Assembly (NCBI RefSeq): GCF_001439925.1 | Contig: NZ_LMBV01000008.1 | Span: 524-48,677 of the forward strand | Direction: 5' to 3' | Source: Peribacillus muralis | GTDB taxonomy: Bacteria; Bacillota; Bacilli; Bacillales; DSM-1321 | DNA length: 48,154 nt | Made by a program: the position numbers and the translations under genes | In this document: one piece after another, positions 16,996 through 25,154 of the stretch | Layout of the letters: every line of letters begins with the position of its first letter | Position numbering within the stretch: position 1 is the stretch's first letter | The notes under the pieces: model-generated | Databases searched by the model: none | Seen by the model: only the letters and a program-made list of their open reading frames with translations | What the model was told of the DNA's origin: nothing

Positions 16996-17312
16996 TGAAG
17001 AATAATTCCAAATATAAGATTGAGTTTATAGATAAGAAAGCAGTCAAAGAATATAAAAGGTTAGATGGTTCAGTTAAGAAATTAGTTGATATTGCACTTT
17101 CCAAACTAAGTTATCGAGCAGATGAAATAGGAAAACCGTTAGAAAGAGAACTTTTAGGGTGTAAAGAAATTAAGTTTCGTAAAGATGGAATTAGAATTAT
17201 ATTTAGAATCGTAAATGGACAGGTTGAGATAGTTGAAATTATTTCAATTGGTTCTAGGGAAGATGTAGTTTTTAAAGAAGCTTTAAAAAGGTTAGAAAAA
17301 ACACTTAAATAA
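16995..17312 (+). CDS. RelE/ParE-superfamily toxin
   Basis: This basic protein of 105 residues has the RelE/ParE pattern: an N-terminal YKIEFIDKKAVKEYKRLD strand-helix, then KPLERELLGCKEIKFRKDGIRIIF and VEIVEIISIGSREDVVFKEALKRL. RelE-type members cleave mRNA in the ribosome and ParE-type members poison gyrase; the sequence does not decide between them by eye. It is coupled to the antitoxin by a TAATG overlap and followed at once by a hairpin terminator. Nothing suggests it is inactive. Confidence 0.8.
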   Translation: MKNNSKYKIEFIDKKAVKEYKRLDGSVKKLVDIALSKLSYRADEIGKPLERELLGCKEIKFRKDGIRIIFRIVNGQVEIVEIISIGSREDVVFKEALKRLEKTLK

Positions 17313-17331
17313 TATATTTTAAGTGTTTTTT
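17296..17331 (+). terminator. Terminator of the toxin-antitoxin operon
   Basis: AAAAAACACTTAAA pairs with TTTAAGTGTTTTTT across a short loop. The 5' arm overlaps the last toxin codons and a T-run follows. It can act in both directions. Confidence 0.75.
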
Positions 17332-17495
17332 ACTGTTTAAAAACCTACTTCATTATTCAAATATTTACTTTCATGAAAACCGGCTGTTTTGGAGTTAATA
17401 AAGTTTAATGGAAGGTTAGTAGAATAAGAATGTAGAATATAAGAATAAATTGCCAATATAATACATACATAAAATTAATTGAGAGGGGTTCTAAT

Positions 17496-18974
17496 TTGAA
17501 GCTAAAAGAGATAGCTGACCTTTTTACAATCAAAGAAATAGAAGGGATTATGGATGTAGAAATTACAGGATTACAAATGGATTCAAGGAAAGTGGAGAAG
17601 GGGAATTTGTTTATTTGTGTACCAGCAGTTAATGGATTTCTTGAGGATAGACACGATTATGCAAAGGATGCCATTAGGAATGGTGCAGTAGCTTTGTTAG
17701 TCGAGCGTGATGTGGATATTGATGTACCAAAGATATTTGTTAAAGATGCCAGACGAGCAATGGCAGTTATTGCTTCGAATTTTTATCATCATCCCTCACA
17801 TGAAATGAAGCTTATTGGAATAACAGGTACGAACGGTAAAACCACTACCTCTTATATCATTGAGAAAATTTTTACTGATTACGGACTTAAAACGGGTCTG
17901 ATGGGTAATAACGGCGTTAAAATGAACGGAAATATGTATCCCACAGATATAAATACACAGGAACCCCCAACTTTACAAAGAAATCTTCGGAAAATGAAGG
18001 AGTACAATACGGAATATTGTGTTATGGAAGTTACTTCTCAAGGTTTAGACATGAAGCGTGTAATGGGATGTAACTTCAGAACAGCCATATTTACCAATCT
18101 TACTCAAGACCATATGGATTATCATGGATCAATGGAACAATATAGGAATACAAAAGGGCTTTTATTCTCTAGACTCGGCAATACATGTAAATCTAATGAT
18201 GAAAAATATGCTGTCTTAAATGCAGATGACCCAAGCTTTGAATATTTTCGTAAATTATCAACTGCGGAAGTTATTACTTACGGAATCAATAATGATGCAG
18301 ATGTTACTGCCAAAAACATCACCATGACAGCGCAGGGAATTGGGTTTTTACTTATTACTTTTAAAGGTGAAATTGACATACACCTGCCATTAGTAGGCAG
18401 TTTTAATATTTATAATGCATTGGCTAGTATAACCGCAGCGTTAATTGAAGAAATACCCCTTGAGAATATTAGAAGTAGTCTTTCCCAGTTATCAAGTATA
18501 AGGGGCAGGATGGAAATTGTGGATAAAGGACAAGATTTTCTTGTTTTAGTTGACTACGCTCATACTCCAGATGCTTTAGAAAATGTATTAAAATCAATTA
18601 AAGCGTTCACAAAAGGAAAGGTAATTACGGTTTTTGGGTGTGGTGGCGATAGAGATAAAGGAAAACGCCCAATTATGGGAGAAATCGCTAGCAGATACAG
18701 TAATCTTGTTTTTGTTACTTCTGACAATCCACGATCTGAAGACCCAATTACAATCATTAATGACATAGAAAAGGGAATGAAAAAGTCCAATTCATTAAAA
18801 TATGAATTACTAGCTGATCGAGAAGAAGCTATTTATAAAGCTATTAAAGAAGCTACTTCAGGTGATGTTGTTATCATAGCGGGTAAAGGTCATGAAACCT
18901 CTCAAACATTTAAAAATAAAACCATTCATTTTGATGATAAAGAAATTGCGAGAAAGGCAATATCCGAGAAGTAG
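17496..18974 (+). CDS. murE: Orphan MurE-like UDP-MurNAc-tripeptide ligase
   Basis: This 492-residue Mur ligase starts at TTG 17496 behind GAGAGGGG (17481-17488). It has an N-terminal UDP-binding domain (DSRKVEKGNLFICVPA), a central ATPase (GTNGKTT 111-117, NLTQDHMDYHG 201-211, the likely carbamylated Lys in NTKGLLF) and a C-terminal amino-acid domain. DNPR at 410-413 is the signature for meso-diaminopimelate, so it should add DAP to UDP-MurNAc-Ala-Glu in peptidoglycan synthesis. The usual context of the division/cell-wall cluster is absent; it is alone with its own terminator. The TTPE(S)LELQ-like loop is altered (NTQEPPTLQ) and the EVSSH motif reads EVTSQ. A second, perhaps inducible or repurposed, ligase is likely. 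Confidence 0.85.
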   Translation: MKLKEIADLFTIKEIEGIMDVEITGLQMDSRKVEKGNLFICVPAVNGFLEDRHDYAKDAIRNGAVALLVERDVDIDVPKIFVKDARRAMAVIASNFYHHPSHEMKLIGITGTNGKTTTSYIIEKIFTDYGLKTGLMGNNGVKMNGNMYPTDINTQEPPTLQRNLRKMKEYNTEYCVMEVTSQGLDMKRVMGCNFRTAIFTNLTQDHMDYHGSMEQYRNTKGLLFSRLGNTCKSNDEKYAVLNADDPSFEYFRKLSTAEVITYGINNDADVTAKNITMTAQGIGFLLITFKGEIDIHLPLVGSFNIYNALASITAALIEEIPLENIRSSLSQLSSIRGRMEIVDKGQDFLVLVDYAHTPDALENVLKSIKAFTKGKVITVFGCGGDRDKGKRPIMGEIASRYSNLVFVTSDNPRSEDPITIINDIEKGMKKSNSLKYELLADREEAIYKAIKEATSGDVVIIAGKGHETSQTFKNKTIHFDDKEIARKAISEK

Positions 18975-18990
18975 TGGTGCATGCAGGCTT

Positions 18991-19022
18991 GACGATGTCT
19001 TTAACGAGGCATCGTCTTTTTT
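18991..19022 (+). terminator. Terminator of the murE-like gene
   Basis: The 7-bp stem GACGATG (18991-18997) pairs with CATCGTC (19010-19016) and is followed by TTTTTT. Confidence 0.8.
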
Positions 19023-19122
19023 GCAGTTAAAAACCAGAGGGTGCTAGATGAACAAGGAAAATTCACAATATAGATAGAATAAGTAATAACAAAGAAATTT
19101 AAATAAGGGGTGTGCACCACAG

Positions 19123-19581
19123 ATGGATATTACCATCAAAAGAACAAGTTTAACTGAAGTGGATATGTTGTTGACGATTCAGAAAAAAGCTTTTGCAGAA
19201 GACTATAAGTTATACGAAGATCACGATACAACTCCTGTAAATGAGACACCAGAGAAATTAGTGGAAAACATAGAAAACGCTATTCATTACACAATCTTGT
19301 CAAATAACAACATTATCGGTGCAATAGATCTCCGTAAAAAAGACAATATGATATTATTAGACAAATTATTCATAGCGAACGAATATCAAAATAAAGGTCT
19401 TGGCACAAAAATAATGAAATTAATTGAAGCTGAATTTGCCTTAATAAAAGTTTGGCGTTTATATACGCCATATTTAAACAAAAGAAATCAGTATTTTTAT
19501 GAGAAATTTGGCTACGAAAAAATAGGAGAGGTTCAGCTATCTGAAAAGCTATTGTTATTTAAATATGAAAAATGCATGTAA
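19123..19581 (+). CDS. GNAT-family acetyltransferase
   Basis: The 152-residue product has the GNAT fold: N-terminal MDITIKRTSLTEVDMLLTIQKKAF, the core strand NIIGAIDLRKKDNMILLDKLFI, then the acetyl-CoA loop EYQNKGLGTKIMKLIE (Q-x-x-G-x-G/A) and the late strand-helix NQYFYEKFGYEKIGE. The donor is acetyl-CoA; the acceptor is unknown. It follows AAGGGG at 19107-19112. It is a single gene between terminators. Confidence 0.85.
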   Translation: MDITIKRTSLTEVDMLLTIQKKAFAEDYKLYEDHDTTPVNETPEKLVENIENAIHYTILSNNNIIGAIDLRKKDNMILLDKLFIANEYQNKGLGTKIMKLIEAEFALIKVWRLYTPYLNKRNQYFYEKFGYEKIGEVQLSEKLLLFKYEKCM

Positions 19582-19911
19582 GAAACACTTATTGATCCAA
19601 CAAGTACTTGACTGCAATTAGATAGTTACTTTGCCAGCTTTATGTAGGTCGAAAACCCCAAAGAACTTGAAACGAAATAGATACATAGGATAACAAAGAG
19701 GGAGAACGTCGGTATAAAAGAAGAAGTATGAATTATAATCTACTACGGAGGGAGTGGCTTAGGCAGCTTCTTTTCTTTTTGCACTGATAGGCATGCCTCA
19801 ATCTAAATATTACCAAAAATAAAAATATAAGTCTATTTATTATTTGCTGAATATGGAAAAATTATGATAGTGTCAATGAAAAATTATCTCAAGAAAGAGG
19901 CGATTCTGAGC
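19582..19911. other. Intergenic stretch with a degenerate hairpin repeat
   Basis: There is no gene here. A degenerate copy of the hairpin repeat appears at about 19753-19790 (GGCTTAGGCAGCTTCTTTTC, then TTTGCACTGATAGGC). Nothing else is recognised. Confidence 0.35.
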
Positions 19912-20652
19912 ATGAAACAAAACATTTATGATCATCCGGAATTTTTCCAGAGTTACCGAACCCTACGTGAGTCTGAATTCAATTACAATGATTTACTAGA
20001 GCAACCTACCTTAAGAGGGTTGCTGCCTGAATTAAAGAATAAAAAGGTATTGGATGTAGGCTGCGGGATGGGGGGCTTCGCAAAGTATTGTGTTAAGGAA
20101 CAGGCTCGCGAGGTCGTAGGGTTAGACATTTCTAGGAATATGATTGAAGCTGCCCGACAAAGAAATTCACATGAGCGAATTCATTATGTAAATATGGCAT
20201 TAGAAGATTTTCAGTTAAGACAACATGAATTCGATGTTGTCGTTAGTTCACTAGCTTTACATTATATTAAGGACTATGATGTGGCGATAAAAAAAATTAA
20301 CGGTTGTTTAAAAAAGATGGGGGTTTTTGTTTTCTCCATTGAGCATCCGATTGTAACAGCTAGAAGAAATATGGATAATTGGACAGTTGATAAAGAAAAC
20401 AACAGATCACATTTTGCAGTTGATCATTATCAGGAAGAAGGTGAAAGGCAACAGCATTGGTATATAGATGGAATTGTTAAATATCACCGTACCTTTTCAA
20501 CGCTAATAAATGAACTAATCCTGAATGGCTTTCAGGTTGAGCAAGTAATTGAGCCTATACCCGATAGTAAAGCAGTGAAAAGCTTACCAAAAATCATCAA
20601 TGAGATGAGAAGACCGTCTTTCATGATCATTAGGGCAAAGAAGGTTTGGTAA
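19912..20652 (+). CDS. Class I SAM-dependent methyltransferase, paralogue of the 1280 gene
   Basis: The product has 246 residues from ATG 19912, which follows AGAAAGAGG (19892-19900). An upstream in-frame ATG at 19864 is less likely because homology starts at MKQN. Motif I is VLDVGCGMGGFAKY (about 46-59), the acidic loop VVGLDIS, and motif IV VVSSLALHYIKDY. The C-terminal part keeps EHPIVTARR, KYHRTFSTLINELI and RRPSFMII, matching the gene at 1280 step by step. The substrate is not predictable. The two copies sit 18 kb apart in the same orientation within the accessory half of the window. Confidence 0.85.
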   Translation: MKQNIYDHPEFFQSYRTLRESEFNYNDLLEQPTLRGLLPELKNKKVLDVGCGMGGFAKYCVKEQAREVVGLDISRNMIEAARQRNSHERIHYVNMALEDFQLRQHEFDVVVSSLALHYIKDYDVAIKKINGCLKKMGVFVFSIEHPIVTARRNMDNWTVDKENNRSHFAVDHYQEEGERQQHWYIDGIVKYHRTFSTLINELILNGFQVEQVIEPIPDSKAVKSLPKIINEMRRPSFMIIRAKKVW

Positions 20653-20654
20653 TG

Positions 20655-20686
20655 TTGGGGGTTGCTGCGGCAGCCTTTTTTATGGA
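20655..20686 (+). terminator. Terminator-like hairpin of the repeat family
   Basis: GGTTGCTGCGGCAGCC followed by TTTTTT lies 3 nt after the methyltransferase stop. It resembles the first hairpin of the repeat at 79-98 and is followed by ATGGAACTAAAT, a degraded box. It probably ends the methyltransferase transcript. Confidence 0.6.
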
Positions 20687-20830
20687 ACTAAATTGAAAAC
20701 ATCATTTCACTTATAAGATGATGAAGTCTTCCCCAAAGCTCAAGAAGGATATTAGGAACGACAAATAGAATGCTTTATACAAACTTAATCGTATAGAAAA
20801 AGTTTACAAAATAAACGGAGGGAGTACCTA

Positions 20831-21334
20831 ATGAATATTCGTATTTTAAAAGAGTCCGATGCCCATTTATACCAGGAAGTGCGATTGAATGCATTGAAAA
20901 TTAACCCGGAAGCATTTGGTTCAACACATGAGAGAGAGGTGGAATTTTCATTAGAAACGGTAAAGGAGCGAATAACACCAACAAGAGACAAGTACATTTT
21001 AGGTGCTTTTGATGATAGAAAATCTTTAGTTGGGATTGTTGCTTTTATACGTGAAAACAATCTGAAAACCAGACATAAAGGGAATGTGTTTGGAATGTAC
21101 ATAGCTCCAGGCAATCGAGGTCACGGTTTAGGAAAATCATTGATGAAGGAACTTATAAGTAGGGCGAAGAATTGTGATGGGTTGGAACAAATAAATTTAA
21201 CGGTTGTATCTGAAAATGACTTCGCAAAGAAGCTATATAAGTCTTTGGGATTTGTGGTTTATGGTACAGAACGAAATGCTTTAAAATATAACGGTCACTA
21301 TTTTGATGAGGATTTGATGGTGCTAACTATCTGA
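20831..21334 (+). CDS. GNAT-family acetyltransferase
   Basis: The 167-residue product starts at ATG 20831 behind CGGAGGGAG. It is a canonical GNAT: N-terminal MNIRILKESDAHLYQEVRLNAL, strand LVGIVAFIRE, strand 4 GNVFGMYIAPGNRGHGLGKSLMKELI (the acetyl-CoA loop R-G-H-G-L-G-K), then LTVVSENDFAKKLYKSLGF and the C-terminal DEDLMVL. It resembles the small resistance/ribosomal-type acetyltransferases, but the acceptor is unknown. It is followed at once by a hairpin/box repeat. Confidence 0.85.
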   Translation: MNIRILKESDAHLYQEVRLNALKINPEAFGSTHEREVEFSLETVKERITPTRDKYILGAFDDRKSLVGIVAFIRENNLKTRHKGNVFGMYIAPGNRGHGLGKSLMKELISRAKNCDGLEQINLTVVSENDFAKKLYKSLGFVVYGTERNALKYNGHYFDEDLMVLTI

Positions 21335-21336
21335 TT

Positions 21337-21402
21337 AGTGAGCTAACGGGTCTTTGAGACGGCTTTTTTTATGTAGCAATCTGGGCAGGTTACTTGCGCG
21401 AA
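21337..21402 (+). repeat. ACTAACGGG-box repeat copy with second box
   Basis: GAGCTAACGGGTCTTTGAGACGG is followed by a T-run, ATGTAGCA and then GGGCAGGTTAC. The first hairpin arm is shortened. It lies directly after the acetyltransferase stop and could serve as its terminator. Confidence 0.45.
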
Positions 21403-21531
21403 AGGTGTATACAACCATAAGGGGAAATAGGGAAATGAATAGAAACTTTTATTGTTTAGTATTGTTGTATCAAATATTACTCAGTAATCTGTGATACAAG
21501 CTATAAAATTCAGCTAACTTCTTATTTATAG

Positions 21532-22058
21532 TTAACGATCAGCAGTGAATGTAAATGTTTCTTTTAAAGGTCCGCCTTCACTGCCCTTTTGAGTCCAAAC
21601 GATTTCAACTTCCAACTCGGTTGCTTTTTCAGCCATAAGGAAATTGCTGAATTTATATGGATATCCATCATTCATTTGCTTTGCTAAAGAAATTGCTCTT
21701 TCAAAGTGTTCTTTATTGCATTCCTTTTCATCAGCGCAACCAAAAAGTGCAAACTTCGTCGTAGAATTAGGTTCATTTCTAAACATATGAATTTCAGCAG
21801 ATAATACATCCTTACCAATGTTATCAACCTCTAAAGAGTAAGTATGAAATTTTCCCTTTTCCGGCTTTGCTAATCCTTTCCCTTTTCCGGCTTTGCTAAT
21901 CCTTTCCCTTTTTCAGCTTCGCCTACTTGAACCGACCACTGTTTTGAAGTTTGTTTGGTTGGCAATTCATCAAAGGTTAAAGCATTGGCCTCTAGAGTTG
22001 GTGTGACTATGTTCAAAAGGAGAAATGTAAATTTAGCAAGCACCGTTTTCTTAACCAT
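21532..22058 (-). pseudogene. Secreted protein of unknown family, frameshifted by a 26-bp duplication
   Basis: The gene starts at ATG 22058 behind GGAGG with a signal peptide (VLAKFTFLLLNIVTPTLEANA). The frame runs to EAEKGKGLAKPEKGKD and stops. It resumes in another frame as PEKGKFHTYSLEVDNIGKD and runs to ETFTFTADR. A perfect 26-bp direct duplication (21851-21876 and 21877-21902) lies exactly at the junction. Removing one copy restores a single 166-codon frame. As sequenced it makes only a 62-residue truncated product. I do not recognise the family. The loss is recent-looking because the two copies are identical, and slippage could restore it. Confidence 0.75.
21851..21902. repeat. Perfect 26-bp tandem duplication
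   Basis: The unit TTTCCCTTTTCCGGCTTTGC plus TAATCC appears twice with no mismatch, followed by a third partial start. Twenty-six is not a multiple of three, so it breaks the reading frame of the surrounding gene. Confidence 0.9.
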
Positions 22059-22133
22059 GACAGCCTCCTAGTTTTAGTTACCGTTACTTTGCCCAAAAAG
22101 GAATGGAATATGTTTTGAAGGGGGTGCTGATGA

Positions 22134-23351
22134 ATGAGTGACAATTTATTGAAGAATCGTCAGTTTCTTATTGTATGGATAGGTAATGTTATCTCTGAAT
22201 TAGGAGGGGCTTTCGGTACTTTTTGTAACTCAATTCTGATATATAAACTTACACATTCGACGATGGCATTGGGGAGTATGTGGCTGTTGTATTTTTTGCC
22301 ATCTCTTATTCTCCAATTATTCATTGGTCCATTTATTGATAAATGGAGTCGAAAGTGGTTAATGGTCGTTTCTCAATGGACAAGGGGGCTGATTTTCTTA
22401 ATACCGCTTGTTTCAATAGTAGTTGGAAACCTTGAACCTTGGCATATTTTCGTCGTTCAAATAATAGTAGGCTTAATAACTCCTATTTATACACCTGCTA
22501 ATCAAGCAATTACACCGACTATTATTCCTAAAGAGCAATTAAGAGCTGCTAATGCCTATATTGATGGCACAGTAAGGCTAATGACATTCTCTGCACCATT
22601 TTTAGGTGGAGTCGTTATAGAGTATGCAGGTGTTATCCCGACACTTATTTTTGTTTGTGGATTCCTTATCATCAGTGGGACACTTTTGCTTTTTATTCAG
22701 GAGACAAGAAGTTTTCAACATGTACGAAGGTCTTGGATGGAACAATTTATGGAAGGGATATCTTATTTCTTTAAACAACCGGTTATTGTTTGGTTAGGAG
22801 TCTTTTTGTGCTTTGTTCAATTTGGTGTAGGGGTCACCATGGTTGTCAATCTTCCTTACATAACAAAAGAATTATCGGGGAGCTATGCAGAGTATGGATA
22901 TTTTATGGCGAGTTTCCCATTAGGTTATGTAATTGGTTCGATGCTTGTGGCGAAAATGAATAATAGAAGCAGTAGAGTTTCAATGCTGGGAGCATTAGTG
23001 ATAGGAGGCTTAACATTTATTTCGTTAGGTTTTACCCATAGTATCGTTTTTGCCCTCATTACTGAGGTAATTGCCGGAATAGCCATGGCGTTTTTTGGTG
23101 TCTATAATATAACTATTTTTCAGCAAACTGTGCCAAATGAATTAATGGGTAAAGTAGCTTCCGTCAGACTTTTTATGATCAGAGGTGTTATGCCGTTAGG
23201 TGTCCTCGCTGGTAGCTATCTGAGTGAAATCTGGGGAATCCGACCGCTATACTTTTTAATAGGATCGATGATTTGTACGGCATCTTTACTAGGAATCATA
23301 CTCCCTTACTTTAAAATCATCGATCAATCATCCATCAGTATTAGGAAATAA
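22134..23351 (+). CDS. MFS transporter, macrolide-efflux-like
   Basis: The 405-residue inner-membrane protein has about 12 hydrophobic segments. The MFS signature follows helix 2 (GPFIDKWSRKWLMVVSQWTRG), with the opening LLKNRQFLIVWIGNVISELGGAFGTF common to Mef/DHA-type drug exporters. A central loop (RSWMEQFMEGISYFFKQP) joins the two six-helix halves. It would use the proton gradient to expel small molecules, and the substrate is unknown. ATG 22134 is chosen because GAAGGGGG lies 10 nt before it. It is divergent from the broken secreted gene, sharing a 75-nt promoter region. Confidence 0.85.
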   Translation: MSDNLLKNRQFLIVWIGNVISELGGAFGTFCNSILIYKLTHSTMALGSMWLLYFLPSLILQLFIGPFIDKWSRKWLMVVSQWTRGLIFLIPLVSIVVGNLEPWHIFVVQIIVGLITPIYTPANQAITPTIIPKEQLRAANAYIDGTVRLMTFSAPFLGGVVIEYAGVIPTLIFVCGFLIISGTLLLFIQETRSFQHVRRSWMEQFMEGISYFFKQPVIVWLGVFLCFVQFGVGVTMVVNLPYITKELSGSYAEYGYFMASFPLGYVIGSMLVAKMNNRSSRVSMLGALVIGGLTFISLGFTHSIVFALITEVIAGIAMAFFGVYNITIFQQTVPNELMGKVASVRLFMIRGVMPLGVLAGSYLSEIWGIRPLYFLIGSMICTASLLGIILPYFKIIDQSSISIRK

Positions 23352-23478
23352 TACAGTCCTTTTTTAAAATATCAGGGCAGGAGAATTTTATACATGTAGT
23401 GTCTTCCTATGGAACAGTTACAATTACCATTCATTTATGTTAAAATTAGGAAATTGATAATAACAAAGGAGTGACTTC

Positions 23479-23799
23479 ATGGAACGAAGGAAATACACTC
23501 AATTATCTTTTATCTGCTTAATTCTTTGTATTTTGGCATTCATCGGTTTAATAGTCGTCGGGATATATGTCAGTGCTAACGAGACTAGCCATGGATATGA
23601 AAATGGCAGTGTTTTAGGTCCATTGTTAGCTTGGATTGCGATGTTATTCCCCATTCTAGGAATAATCCTAGCGATCCTAGGAGAAAAAGGAAATATGAAG
23701 TTAGTGGCGCTTACTGGAAATATATCTGTTTTATGTACGATATCTTTGTTTGTAGGTGCTATGAGGTTTTATGATGTGCTGGATAAAATACTTGCTTAA
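23479..23799 (+). CDS. Small membrane protein, three hydrophobic segments
   Basis: The 106-residue product is preceded by AAAGGAGTG. Predicted segments are about 8-32 (SFICLILCILAFIGLIVVGIYV), 47-66 (LGPLLAWIAMLFPILGIILAIL) and 73-96. It resembles the DUF4064-like/TM hypothetical proteins of bacilli but I cannot name the family. It has its own terminator. Confidence 0.7.
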   Translation: MERRKYTQLSFICLILCILAFIGLIVVGIYVSANETSHGYENGSVLGPLLAWIAMLFPILGIILAILGEKGNMKLVALTGNISVLCTISLFVGAMRFYDVLDKILA

Positions 23800-23803
23800 T
23801 ACG

Positions 23804-23832
23804 AACACCTCCAAATTTGGGGGTGTTTTTCT
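23804..23832 (+). terminator. Terminator of the small membrane protein gene
   Basis: AACACC (23804-23809) pairs with GGTGTT (23822-23827), with extra G-C pairs inside the loop, followed by a T-run. Confidence 0.75.
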
Positions 23833-23946
23833 TGCCACCCAGTTTGTATCACCGTTTCATTCAAATTGTTAATTTCTTGAATAGCCACCACTATTAAAAG
23901 CCAAATTAATACCATTAGAAATCAGTGATACAAATGAGGGTCCAAT

Positions 23947-25038
23947 ATGAACCAAGTTAATATTGATGAAAAGTATAAGGTATTGCCGTTCTATGTGTTT
24001 TTTTTAATTCATGGCATGCAAACAGGATTGGGCGCGTTGAGCTTCCAAAGAGAATTAGCAAAGTTCGCAGGGACGGATGGATGGATATCCATACTCCTGG
24101 CAGGATTGCTTATTCACATATTAATTTGGCTTATGTATAAGATTTTCAAAATGGTTCCGGGTGATATCATTTCCGCTAACGACTATGCGTTTGGTAAATG
24201 GGTTGGCAATTTCTTCAGTCTTTTGTTCATTTTGTACTTTTTTGTATTAGGAACGACCATCATAGTCGGATATATTCGTGTCATACATGTTTGGATGTTT
24301 GATGATGTACCTTCCTGGGCATTGGCTTCGGTGTTCCTTATCTTGATTTATTCTATAAATACAGGGGGATTCCGGACTGTTACAGGTATTACATTTTTAA
24401 CAGTACTCGTTTCATACTGGCTTTTATTTTTCCCTTTTTATACTATTAAATATTCAGATTTCACGGGATTACTTCCTATGTTCGATCATTCTATACTGGA
24501 TATACTGAAAGGTACCAAAAGTATTTCATTAACGTTGCTAGGTTTTGAAATGCTTTTAATGTATTATCCGTTCATAAAAGATGCGGAAACATCACAAAAG
24601 TATGCTCATGGAGGAGTAATAACCACGACCATACTGGCCTTATTAGTTTATTTCGTTTCCATCGCCTTTTATCCACTAAAGTTATTGACCCTAACGCTAT
24701 GGCCAACCTTAACGATGACGAGCATCATTGAATTACCTTTCATTCAACGGTTTGAATACATAACCATTTCTTGGTGGGCCGTCATTATCATACCCAACAT
24801 GGTCATTCCTTTGTGGGCTGCCAGCAGGGGGATCAAGCGCGTATTCAATGTCAAGCAAAAATATCCACTATGGATCATGTCGATCATCATAATCCTTATC
24901 AATATATTTTTTTACGATGGAGATATATTGTATATAGTAAACAAAATAATCAATCCATACAGCGTGGGCTTCATTGTTTTATACTTACCGATCCTGTTGG
25001 TTGTCATGAAAACAAAGAAAAAATTGAAACGCTCTTGA
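23947..25038 (+). CDS. GerAB/YndE-family spore germination permease
   Basis: This 363-residue membrane protein has about 10 helices and belongs to the endospore germinant-receptor B-subunit family within the APC superfamily. Telling segments are YKVLPFYVFFLIHGMQTGLGALSFQRELA at the start, GDIISANDYAFGKWVGNFFS, and LPFIQRFEYITISWWAVIII near the end. In a germinant receptor this subunit works with an A and a C subunit in the spore inner membrane. Neither A nor C is next to it, so it is an orphan. It may act with subunits encoded elsewhere. A SpoIID-like gene follows on the same strand after 116 nt. Confidence 0.85.
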   Translation: MNQVNIDEKYKVLPFYVFFLIHGMQTGLGALSFQRELAKFAGTDGWISILLAGLLIHILIWLMYKIFKMVPGDIISANDYAFGKWVGNFFSLLFILYFFVLGTTIIVGYIRVIHVWMFDDVPSWALASVFLILIYSINTGGFRTVTGITFLTVLVSYWLLFFPFYTIKYSDFTGLLPMFDHSILDILKGTKSISLTLLGFEMLLMYYPFIKDAETSQKYAHGGVITTTILALLVYFVSIAFYPLKLLTLTLWPTLTMTSIIELPFIQRFEYITISWWAVIIIPNMVIPLWAASRGIKRVFNVKQKYPLWIMSIIIILINIFFYDGDILYIVNKIINPYSVGFIVLYLPILLVVMKTKKKLKRS

Positions 25039-25154
25039 GTAATTCCTTAAAGGTGCGATCAGAATTGTTGTAAAATAGCTTGTTAATAATCGGTAATATA
25101 AGGTGCGGTTTATTCATACCCTTTCTATAATGATTTATTTATTAAGGAGGTAAG

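Noticed and set aside
24771..25073. Overlapping 100-residue frame in the gerAB gene
   Set aside because: It lies in another frame of the same strand inside a clear membrane-protein gene and has no ribosome site.
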